From Bermanella marisrubri (GTDB lineage Bacteria > Pseudomonadota > Gammaproteobacteria > Pseudomonadales > Oceanobacteraceae): 64,000 nucleotides of DNA. A program made the translations under genes and the position numbers. Of the stretch, positions 37,983-44,966 are shown in pieces; position 1 is the stretch's first letter; every line of letters starts with the position of its first letter. A model generated the notes under the pieces. The model searched no databases, was not told the DNA's origin, and saw only the letters and a program-made list of their open reading frames with translations. The stretch covers positions 1,059,001 through 1,123,000 of the forward strand of contig NZ_CP051183.1 in NCBI RefSeq assembly GCF_012295615.1, given 5' to 3'.

Positions 37983-38624
37983 TTATTGCTGCAAACTCAG
38001 TGCTGCCTGGCGTTCAAGATCATTAATGATGCGCCACTGGCCACCTGCATCTTCGATGCGATTCTGCCAATTGCTCATTCGGTTCATATACTGCTGAGGA
38101 TCTTGGTTGTCACTACGTAACTTAGTCACGTTCAATGCAATCACATTAAAGTCATTCAGGCTTAAATTGACATCCCGACTGTAGCCCTTTGGCAGGTCTT
38201 CTTGAAGATCACTAAAGATAAGGATGTTCTTTTGGGCACTGCCGACTTCATTTAAATACTCGGTGGCCATGAGCATGCCTCCGGTTATATCTGTATAGGC
38301 GCTGCTCTCCACTTCATCAATAAAATCCGCAATTTGTTGAGCAAACTGGCGTTTTTGTTCATTGGCTTTACTGGGTCGTAAATCAAAAGTGACTTTCGCA
38401 ATAATATCTTTTTCACTGAAACTAGCGCTATCAATACGGCCAACAGCAAAGCTATCACCTGGATTCAGCTCAGCCAAATAATAATGAATAATTTGCTGAG
38501 CCTTTTTAAGCTCCTTTGTATATGTCCCTGATGTGTCCAATAACAAATAGAGCCCAGTAGTAGGTGCTTGTTGCGTACAAGCACTGAGAAATAAAAGTGT
38601 GATAATTAAAAGCAATGGCTTCAT
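37983..38624 (-). CDS. von Willebrand factor A-domain lipoprotein
   Basis: A 213-residue predicted lipoprotein: signal peptide with lipobox 'LSAC' (Cys16), and Thr rather than Asp at the next position, which suggests outer-membrane sorting. The rest is one vWA domain. The metal site (MIDAS) is complete by eye: Asp30, Ser32 and Thr34 in 'DTSGT', Thr112 in 'YTDITGG' and Asp140 in 'IFSDLQED'. Such domains bind protein ligands through a divalent metal. It starts three bases after the stop of a 504-residue membrane protein, so the two are translationally coupled. No named family recognised; function unknown. Confidence 0.8.
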   Translation of the reverse strand: MKPLLLIITLLFLSACTQQAPTTGLYLLLDTSGTYTKELKKAQQIIHYYLAELNPGDSFAVGRIDSASFSEKDIIAKVTFDLRPSKANEQKRQFAQQIADFIDEVESSAYTDITGGMLMATEYLNEVGSAQKNILIFSDLQEDLPKGYSRDVNLSLNDFNVIALNVTKLRSDNQDPQQYMNRMSNWQNRIEDAGGQWRIINDLERQAALSLQQ

Positions 38625-38627
38625 TGA

Positions 38628-40142
38628 TTAGGCCTCTTGTTTTAATGATTTAGGCTTGTCGGAATCACTTTCTAACAAGGTGTTCGCGTCAGGTGAAACG
38701 ATAGTGTCAGAGACATCCGGTGAATTGTTTTTCTTTACAGATCTTGGGCGACTTTCAATCAAGTGTTCAATCCAGATTGGTAGAAAACAACTGATGTCAT
38801 AAACTTGTTTAATCGCGTCACTAAAGTGCTTAAATGCCAAGGCTAAACTTCTCAATATAGTGCTGAAAAACACACAGACTTGTACCGTGAGAGTGCCCAA
38901 TACGTGACGACCTGTATGAATAAAACTTTCAAATGGAATGGCGACGAACATCAAAATCAATGGCAATACAAAGCCAAGAATCATCTGTCCTATCATAGGA
39001 ATAGCACTTGTTTCTTGAGTTGCTTGTGCTGCAGCACCTTCTTCGCCGCCGACTAAAAAGTTCGCCAGCATAGCCTTATCTTCCACCATTATCTCTCGCA
39101 TGTAAGCAAGGCCTGCTTCCACAAAACAAAGGGACAATAAAAATACCATGCATACGGTTGCCCATATCATACGTTTTTTATCTTCCATGAAATGAATGAC
39201 AGGAAATAAACGTGTAATTCCGACTGCTTCCATAAAGAAGAGGCCCACAGTTATTTCCAGCATAATGATAACGGCGGCGCCTATATCAGCGACATCATAA
39301 CCTGCAACTTGGCTTGTGGCAGGCATAAGTTCAGACATGGGAAGAGCAATTAGGTTGTAGTTCACGAAAGCACCAAAGCCAGCGATTACCATGACGACCA
39401 CGCTGATAAAAAACTGAGTGCTTGTGGATGCTTTTAGTATTTGTAGCGCATGGTCTGTGCCTTTATTGAGCTGCTCGAATCGCTCTACTTGAGTATCAAT
39501 TTTGTTGGCATAATCATTTAGACTTTCCCAGTTTCTTTCAACGTTGCCCAGTTTACTCAGCACATCGCGCCAGTGTTGCATGGCAGACTTGAGGATGCCA
39601 TGACGCTTACTGACATCTTCGCGATAGCGCGTCATGACTTCTTTTTGCTGCGTATGAAATGCTTCATAAATGGACTGCAAGAGTTTGCCAACAACAGCAT
39701 CGTTTTTGGTGCTGTCTTTTAGTTTCGCGATGGCCTCTACTGCTTCTGTCCACTCAGGCATAGGTGGTGGAACGTCTGAGGTTTCTTTTAGCTTGTCTTC
39801 CATGTGTGCGATGTTTTGTTGGATATCTCTTTGCACTTCTGGATAACGACCAAGGTCTTTGGCAACCATGTCGCTGAGTCTAACGAATTGGCGTTCCAAC
39901 TCACGCTTGGCTTGTTGCTTGCCATAGTCCAGCAAGACTTCTTTGTTTCTATGTCGCACAACTCGAGCGGTATTCAGCAAGGCCCGGCTAAGTAGTTTGA
40001 GATTAGTGATAACAAGCCGAGTTAGGTTATCCAGCAGCTGATGAACGCTATGACGGATAAAGTACAGAACCAGCATGGCTCCTAATACAACTAGGATCCA
40101 GCTCAGGACAGGCTGGCCTGGTATAAGATTGGCTATGGACAT
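38628..40142 (-). CDS. Unknown large membrane protein with cytoplasmic or periplasmic coiled coil
   Basis: Not recognised. A 504-residue protein: helix at about 11-30, a long charged helical region (about 35-240, heptad-like 'KRELERQFVRLSDMVAKDL', 'YANKIDTQVERFEQLNKG'), then four or five membrane segments near 243-263, 286-306, 326-346, 384-404 and perhaps 412-432, and a polar tail. A proline-rich hinge 'DVPPPMPEW' splits the coiled coil. The architecture recalls scaffold or mechanosensing proteins but carries no catalytic motif I can see. Three bases upstream of the vWA lipoprotein: most likely its functional partner. Confidence 0.75.
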   Translation of the reverse strand: MSIANLIPGQPVLSWILVVLGAMLVLYFIRHSVHQLLDNLTRLVITNLKLLSRALLNTARVVRHRNKEVLLDYGKQQAKRELERQFVRLSDMVAKDLGRYPEVQRDIQQNIAHMEDKLKETSDVPPPMPEWTEAVEAIAKLKDSTKNDAVVGKLLQSIYEAFHTQQKEVMTRYREDVSKRHGILKSAMQHWRDVLSKLGNVERNWESLNDYANKIDTQVERFEQLNKGTDHALQILKASTSTQFFISVVVMVIAGFGAFVNYNLIALPMSELMPATSQVAGYDVADIGAAVIIMLEITVGLFFMEAVGITRLFPVIHFMEDKKRMIWATVCMVFLLSLCFVEAGLAYMREIMVEDKAMLANFLVGGEEGAAAQATQETSAIPMIGQMILGFVLPLILMFVAIPFESFIHTGRHVLGTLTVQVCVFFSTILRSLALAFKHFSDAIKQVYDISCFLPIWIEHLIESRPRSVKKNNSPDVSDTIVSPDANTLLESDSDKPKSLKQEA

Positions 40143-40280
40143 GGTGAGAAATCCTTATTATTGCTCTGGCGATACTATGCCTGATTATAAGACAAGGAAC
40201 TGTGATGTCTTCTACAGCACATCTGTTATCAGTCTAGTCTCGTTTTGCCAAATTGCTTAAGTGGCTGAAATAAAAAGAGA

Positions 40281-40311
40281 AATAAACGCCCACGCATTTT
40301 TGTTGTGGGCG
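40281..40311 (-). terminator. Terminator of the PilS-like gene
   Basis: CGCCCAC / GTGGGCG 7-bp stem with an 11-base loop, followed on the minus strand by a T-rich run. Confidence 0.7.
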
Positions 40312-40350
40312 AAACTGTGAACCAGTTGGAATTCACAAATGGTTCGATAC

Positions 40351-41985
40351 TCAGGCACTGGCTGCTTGTCGCTGCCGGTCTCTAAGGTCGAATGCTTCTT
40401 TTTTCTCTAGGTGACGCTCTACTTGTTCCACTGTCGGGAAAGTGATTCGGAATCGAGCCCCTTCTTGGCTAGCTACATAATCGAGCCGTGCCATATTCAT
40501 TTCGCAGAATTGCTTAGCTAAGTACAAACCTAGCCCTGATTTATTGTCTTCGGAGGAGTAAAACGGTTCAAAAATGTGGTCGAGATCATCAAGGCCGACC
40601 CCATAGCCATTGTCTTGAATTTCAATAATACCTTGCTTGCTCACCTTATTACGACCCACTAGGACAGTGACTTTGGCAAATTGCGAATTTTTTTGTTGGG
40701 CATAATACGCTGCGTTTTCGATAAGATTGGTAACGGCCTGTTTTAGCTGAGATGCATCCATGAAAACAGGCATTTCTGAGCGACTGACTTTGAGTTCAAT
40801 TCTTGCGCCATTCAGAACACTAGAAGAGAGCGATTGTACAGTTTGTGCGGCCCAAGAGCCTAAGGGTTGTTTGGTAAATTCCGTCGCTTTTGTATTACTT
40901 AGACTCTGAACATTGTTGATGATACGTTCGATATGCTGAGCATGCCCTTTAATCTCATTTTGGTATCGCTCATCACTATGTTTTTGGCTAATGGCCTTAG
41001 CAATTTTGAAAATCCCCTGCATTGGATATTTAATTTCGCGAACAATGCTGCCTGCAAGTTTACCTAGGCTTACTTGCTTTAAACGTTGTGCTTGCTGATA
41101 TACAACATTGGTATCTTCAATAAAAATGACTGTACCACGCTCAGTGCCGGGCATGAGAGGCGCGAACATAGGTTGTACTTTCGCTGTGGTCGGGCCGGCT
41201 TTAAAGGTGTTTGGTTTGTATTTGGGGAATTTCTTATATTCGTTGAGGCTATGTTGTAATTTATCTGGTAATACCCGTACTGGTCCAGGGAAGCCGAGAA
41301 GTCTTTGCGCTGCGACGTTTTGAAATATGATGTTTTCTTGCTCGTCCAATACTAACACCCCTGTATCAAGGCGTTTTAATACCAGCTTGGTTAGCTGTTC
41401 CATACTGAGTAGGCTGTCTGCTTGCTGTCGGTTGATATCTACAGAAAGGTGCAAGCGCTTTACTAATGCTTGAATCACAAATGCGGTTACAAAAAAGATG
41501 ATTCCCTGTACACCAGCATTCACGTAATTAAAGGAAGCTCCCTCGATATAAAAACGATGCTCGACAAATATTAAACAGATGGCTGCCCAAGCACTGATTA
41601 ATAGGCCTTTTTGTCCACTTAAAAGGGCATTTCCAACGGCCACGCCTACGATCATTAGATAACTTAAACTGGTTGCCGAGCCACTTGAATAAATGAGCGC
41701 TCCGATCAGCGTAATGTCCAGAAGAAAAAAGGCTAATAAATGGTCGTAATGAGCTTGCCCTGAGCTAAACGCCAATACCAAAAAAACAATGGTTAAAGAG
41801 GCATGTAGAGAAAGAATCATTGGGTAAACTTTAGGATCGTTTTGTCCCAAAAAGCCCATGTCGATTTCCATGAAATAAAGAGTAACGAGAGTCAGCGTGA
41901 TGATGACGCTATAAACACTGAAGTACTTAAGGATGCGCAATCGATCCAGAGGGAGGAATGGTTTATCGAGGATGTCCTGTTCCAT
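40351..41985 (-). CDS. PilS-like sensor kinase lacking the phosphoacceptor histidine
   Basis: A 544-residue membrane sensor. Residues 18-180 contain about six hydrophobic helices, then a linker, a PAS domain (about 200-290), a dimerisation domain and a C-terminal ATPase domain. ATP-site motifs are intact: N box 'TNLIENAAYYA' (419-429), 'DNGYGVG' (458-464), 'FEPFYSS', 'GLGLYLA'. The H box reads 'SIVREIKYP' where PilS-type kinases have 'SIAHEIRNP': the codon for residue 316 is CGC (Arg) in place of His. Autophosphorylation is therefore not expected at the usual site. No pilR-like regulator is adjacent. May act as an ATP-binding pseudokinase or through a partner. Confidence 0.85.
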   Translation of the reverse strand: MEQDILDKPFLPLDRLRILKYFSVYSVIITLTLVTLYFMEIDMGFLGQNDPKVYPMILSLHASLTIVFLVLAFSSGQAHYDHLLAFFLLDITLIGALIYSSGSATSLSYLMIVGVAVGNALLSGQKGLLISAWAAICLIFVEHRFYIEGASFNYVNAGVQGIIFFVTAFVIQALVKRLHLSVDINRQQADSLLSMEQLTKLVLKRLDTGVLVLDEQENIIFQNVAAQRLLGFPGPVRVLPDKLQHSLNEYKKFPKYKPNTFKAGPTTAKVQPMFAPLMPGTERGTVIFIEDTNVVYQQAQRLKQVSLGKLAGSIVREIKYPMQGIFKIAKAISQKHSDERYQNEIKGHAQHIERIINNVQSLSNTKATEFTKQPLGSWAAQTVQSLSSSVLNGARIELKVSRSEMPVFMDASQLKQAVTNLIENAAYYAQQKNSQFAKVTVLVGRNKVSKQGIIEIQDNGYGVGLDDLDHIFEPFYSSEDNKSGLGLYLAKQFCEMNMARLDYVASQEGARFRITFPTVEQVERHLEKKEAFDLRDRQRQAASA

Positions 41986-42226
41986 GGATGAAACTCTCTG
42001 TTTGTTATTTTGATCAGATGAAGGACATAGTAAGATTTTATCCTTAAAAATGGAACTTAGTTCTCACTTCGGTAATTTGAGACTTGTATAAAAAAGTATA
42101 AGCATGAATTCGACTTGGTGCGGTGTTGTGAACCTCATCACAAAAAAATGTATCAGAGTGCACTAAATAGGGGAGAGGAAACGGTTTTATATGCTGGAAA
42201 GTTTTTATTTAATAAATTTATATAGC
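41986..42226. other. Intergenic region upstream of the PilS-like gene
   Basis: About 240 AT-rich bases between the minus-strand kinase gene and the dapD terminator. It should hold the kinase promoter. One GGAACTT on the plus strand has no suitable second element and no downstream plus-strand gene. Nothing else supported. Confidence 0.4.
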
Positions 42227-42269
42227 TAAAAGGTCTACAAAGAATGCGTTTGAGCTTCTTAGTAGACCT
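42227..42269 (-). terminator. Terminator of dapD
   Basis: On the minus strand AGGTCTAC pairs with GTAGACCT, with a second stem AAGAA / TTCTT inside, separated by one unpaired base on each side; TTTT follows. Confidence 0.7.
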
Positions 42270-42290
42270 AGTAGATTGCAACTAAAGCGA

Positions 42291-43304
42291 TTAGTTGTTG
42301 GCGTGAAGCTCGTGGTTCAGCTCAATCGCTGTTTTGTTGGTCACACATTCAACCGCACCACTTAAAGAATTGCGACGGAATAGTAAGTCAGACTTGCCGG
42401 CAAGATCACGTGCTTTAACTACTTCGGCTACGTTTTTGTCTTCGTCTAGTACGTTCACTTTTGTGCCCGCAGTTACGTAAAGACCTGATTCAACGGTGCA
42501 GCGATCGCCTAGCGGAATACCAATACCTGCATTGGCACCTAATAAGCAGTTCTCGCCAACAGAAATAATGATGTTGCCACCACCGGATAGAGTGCCCATT
42601 GTCGAACAGCCACCGCCTAGGTCAGAACCTTCGCCAACGAATACGCCAGCAGAAATACGACCTTCGATCATGGAGGTGCCGCCAGTACCTGCATTAAAGT
42701 TAATGAAACCTTCATGCATTACCGTTGTACCTTCACCCACATATGCACCCAGACGTACGCGTGATGTGTCAGCGATACGTACACCATTTGGTACCACGTA
42801 ATCTGTCATTTTCGGGAATTTATCAACGCTATTTACCTCAAGTAGCTCGCCATTTAAGCGGGCTTCCAATTGCGCGTCGGCTAGTTCTTCAAGGTCGATA
42901 GCACCTTTATTGGTCCAAGCTACGTTAGGTAGAAGACCAAAAATACCCGCTAGATTAATGCCATGGGGCTTAACTAAGCGGTGGGAAATTAATTGAAGCT
43001 TTAGGTAAACCTCTGGTGTGCTTGATGCTTGCTCATCACTTTCAAGTACAACCAGCACAATAGGCTTTTTACTTTGGCTCAGCTTATTGGCGATTTCAGC
43101 TTGATCTGATGGTAGCGATTTGGCTAGTTCTGAAGCTTGTGCGCTTGATAATTGAATCGCTTGGTTGCCACCTTGATAGCCTACCGTTTTGGCAGCTTCT
43201 ACAAGATCCTTGCTTGGCTGATAGACAGGCTTTTGATAAAACACTTCAAGCCATTCATTGTTTTTGTTTTGTGTACCCACACCAAGGGCAAATGCAAGTG
43301 CCAT
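42291..43304 (-). CDS. dapD: Tetrahydrodipicolinate N-succinyltransferase DapD
   Basis: Transfers succinyl from succinyl-CoA in the lysine/diaminopimelate pathway. 337 residues, the long form seen in Pseudomonas (E. coli has about 274). A left-handed beta-helix is evident from hexapeptide-like repeats between about 170 and 300 ('VRLGAYVGEGTTVMHEGFI', 'GRISAGVFVGEGSDLGGG'). Substrate is then used by DapC, encoded two genes upstream, and DapE. Confidence 0.94.
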   Translation of the reverse strand: MALAFALGVGTQNKNNEWLEVFYQKPVYQPSKDLVEAAKTVGYQGGNQAIQLSSAQASELAKSLPSDQAEIANKLSQSKKPIVLVVLESDEQASSTPEVYLKLQLISHRLVKPHGINLAGIFGLLPNVAWTNKGAIDLEELADAQLEARLNGELLEVNSVDKFPKMTDYVVPNGVRIADTSRVRLGAYVGEGTTVMHEGFINFNAGTGGTSMIEGRISAGVFVGEGSDLGGGCSTMGTLSGGGNIIISVGENCLLGANAGIGIPLGDRCTVESGLYVTAGTKVNVLDEDKNVAEVVKARDLAGKSDLLFRRNSLSGAVECVTNKTAIELNHELHANN

Positions 43305-43327
43305 AGTTGTATCCTTATTTAGAAAGA

Positions 43328-43669
43328 TTATTGAGTGAAACTTTGATAGTCGTTGGCTTTGAAGCCAACCATATATTGCCCGTTATGCTCTAGTACAGGG
43401 CGTTTGATAATACTGGGGTTTTCAAGCATTAGCTGCTTGGCAAGACTTTCATCTAAGCTATTTTTGGTGACATCGTCTAGCTGTCGCCACGTGGTACCGC
43501 GTTTGTTAATTAAAATCGAATAATCGATGTTTTTTAATAGTGTTTCAGCCAGTTCAGCGTCAATACCTTGTTTTTTGAAGTCATGGAATTCAAATTCAAT
43601 GCCTGCGTCTTGCAACCACTTTTGCGCTTTTTTAATCGTGTCGCAGTTTTTAATGCCATACATTTTCAT
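43328..43669 (-). CDS. ArsC/Spx-family protein, YffB-like
   Basis: A 113-residue thioredoxin-fold protein with one N-terminal cysteine in 'YGIKNCDTIKKA' and the later family phrases 'LINKRGTTWRQL' and 'PSIIKRPVLE'. These match the YffB subgroup of the ArsC family, whose function is not settled (glutathione-dependent reduction has been proposed). It is not the arsenate-resistance ArsC by context. In Pseudomonas a similar gene lies between dapC and dapD, as here. Confidence 0.9.
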   Translation of the reverse strand: MKMYGIKNCDTIKKAQKWLQDAGIEFEFHDFKKQGIDAELAETLLKNIDYSILINKRGTTWRQLDDVTKNSLDESLAKQLMLENPSIIKRPVLEHNGQYMVGFKANDYQSFTQ

Positions 43670-43686
43670 AGTAAAACTCCTCACGC

Positions 43687-44877
43687 TTAAAGCGATTCAA
43701 TCAAGTTGCGGATGCGTTTCGCTGCTTCAACACATTCATGGGTTTCTGCAACTAACGCCATGCGAATTCTATTTTGTCCCGGGTTAATGCCATCGACAGT
43801 TCTTGATAGATAAGAGCCAGGCAGTACAGTGACTTGGTGTTCTGCAAATAAACGCTGAGCAAATTCTTCTTCATTTATAGGGGTTTTAGCCCAAAGATAA
43901 AAACTCGCATCGCTTTGCTGCACATCCATGACGGGCTGTAAAATGTCTAACACTGCCGAAAATTTCTCGGTATAGAGACAACGATTTTCTTCTACGTGCT
44001 TTTCATCTTGCCATGCGCTGATGCTAGCAAGTTGATTGGGAATGCTCATGGCACAGCCATGGTAGGTACGGTATTGAAAGTAGGGCTTTAATAGTGTTGC
44101 ATCACCTGCGATAAAACCACTGCGCAAACCTGGTAAATTTGAACGCTTGCTTAGGCTATGAAACACGACGCAGCGTTGATAGTCATGGCGACCCATTTCG
44201 GCGCAAACTTCTAATAAGCCCACAGGTGGCTTGGCAGACTCCACATAGATTTCGCTATAGCATTCATCACTGGCGATAATGAAATCATGTTGATCGGCTA
44301 AGCGAATGAGTTTTTTAAGTGTGTCTTGATCATGAACGGCCCCGGTAGGGTTCCCAGGAGAGCAAATAAACAGAATCTGAGTACGCTGCCATATTTCTTC
44401 ACTGACTTTGTCGAAGTCAGGTAAAAAACTATTTTCTTCTAGGCACGGTAAGTAATGTGGTTCAGCGCCAGCCAGATAGGTGGCCCCTTCGTATATTTGA
44501 TAAAAAGGATTGGGACAAACCACGAGGGCGTTATCTTTGCCTTCTACCATGGCTTGTGTGAAGGAGAAAATGGCTTCACGGGTGCCGTTCACAGGTAGAA
44601 CTTGTGTTTCGATGTCGAGGCTGCTTAGAGAAAAGCGTTGCTTGGCCCAATCGCTAATGGTCTGTCGTAATTCAGGCAAGCCTTTTGTTGTTGGATAATT
44701 GGCTAGCTTACCTAAGTTTTGCGCCATGGTATCCAAAACAAATTTTGGGCTTTCATGCTTAGGTTCACCAATTGATAGGGCAATATGAGGTAAATCGCAA
44801 TTGATTTTTGCAGCGGCTTTGAGTGCTGTTAGCTTTTCAAAAGGGTAGGGCTGCAATTGCTTCAAATTGGGATTCAT
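43687..44877 (-). CDS. dapC: Succinyldiaminopimelate transaminase DapC
   Basis: PLP-dependent fold-I aminotransferase of 396 residues. The PLP lysine lies in 'FHSLSKRSNLPGLRSGF', with 'CSPGNPTGAV' and 'ASDECYSEIY' earlier as cofactor and substrate contacts. Identity as DapC rather than another aminotransferase is supported by its place between glnD and dapD. It produces the DapE substrate from the DapD product. Confidence 0.92.
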   Translation of the reverse strand: MNPNLKQLQPYPFEKLTALKAAAKINCDLPHIALSIGEPKHESPKFVLDTMAQNLGKLANYPTTKGLPELRQTISDWAKQRFSLSSLDIETQVLPVNGTREAIFSFTQAMVEGKDNALVVCPNPFYQIYEGATYLAGAEPHYLPCLEENSFLPDFDKVSEEIWQRTQILFICSPGNPTGAVHDQDTLKKLIRLADQHDFIIASDECYSEIYVESAKPPVGLLEVCAEMGRHDYQRCVVFHSLSKRSNLPGLRSGFIAGDATLLKPYFQYRTYHGCAMSIPNQLASISAWQDEKHVEENRCLYTEKFSAVLDILQPVMDVQQSDASFYLWAKTPINEEEFAQRLFAEHQVTVLPGSYLSRTVDGINPGQNRIRMALVAETHECVEAAKRIRNLIESL

Positions 44878-44935
44878 AACCGCTTCTCTTGTAAATTGAG
44901 GAGCGGATTATAGAGGAGAGCGGGCTAAATTTGTA

Positions 44936-44966
44936 CCTTTGAGCTTTTTTGTTATCAGCTCAAAGG
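44936..44966. repeat. Inverted repeat across the glnD stop codon
   Basis: CCTTTGAGC and GCTCAAAGG, 9-bp perfect arms with a 13-base spacer. No T run follows on the minus strand, so it is not a typical terminator; it could stabilise the glnD 3' end or pause polymerase before dapC. Confidence 0.5.

Noticed and set aside
42051-42057. GGAACTT resembling a sigma-E -35 element
   Set aside because: No matching -10 at the right distance and no plus-strand gene downstream.
43328-43669. Arsenate reductase ArsC for arsenic resistance
   Set aside because: Sequence and position fit the YffB-like subgroup; no other arsenic gene is near.
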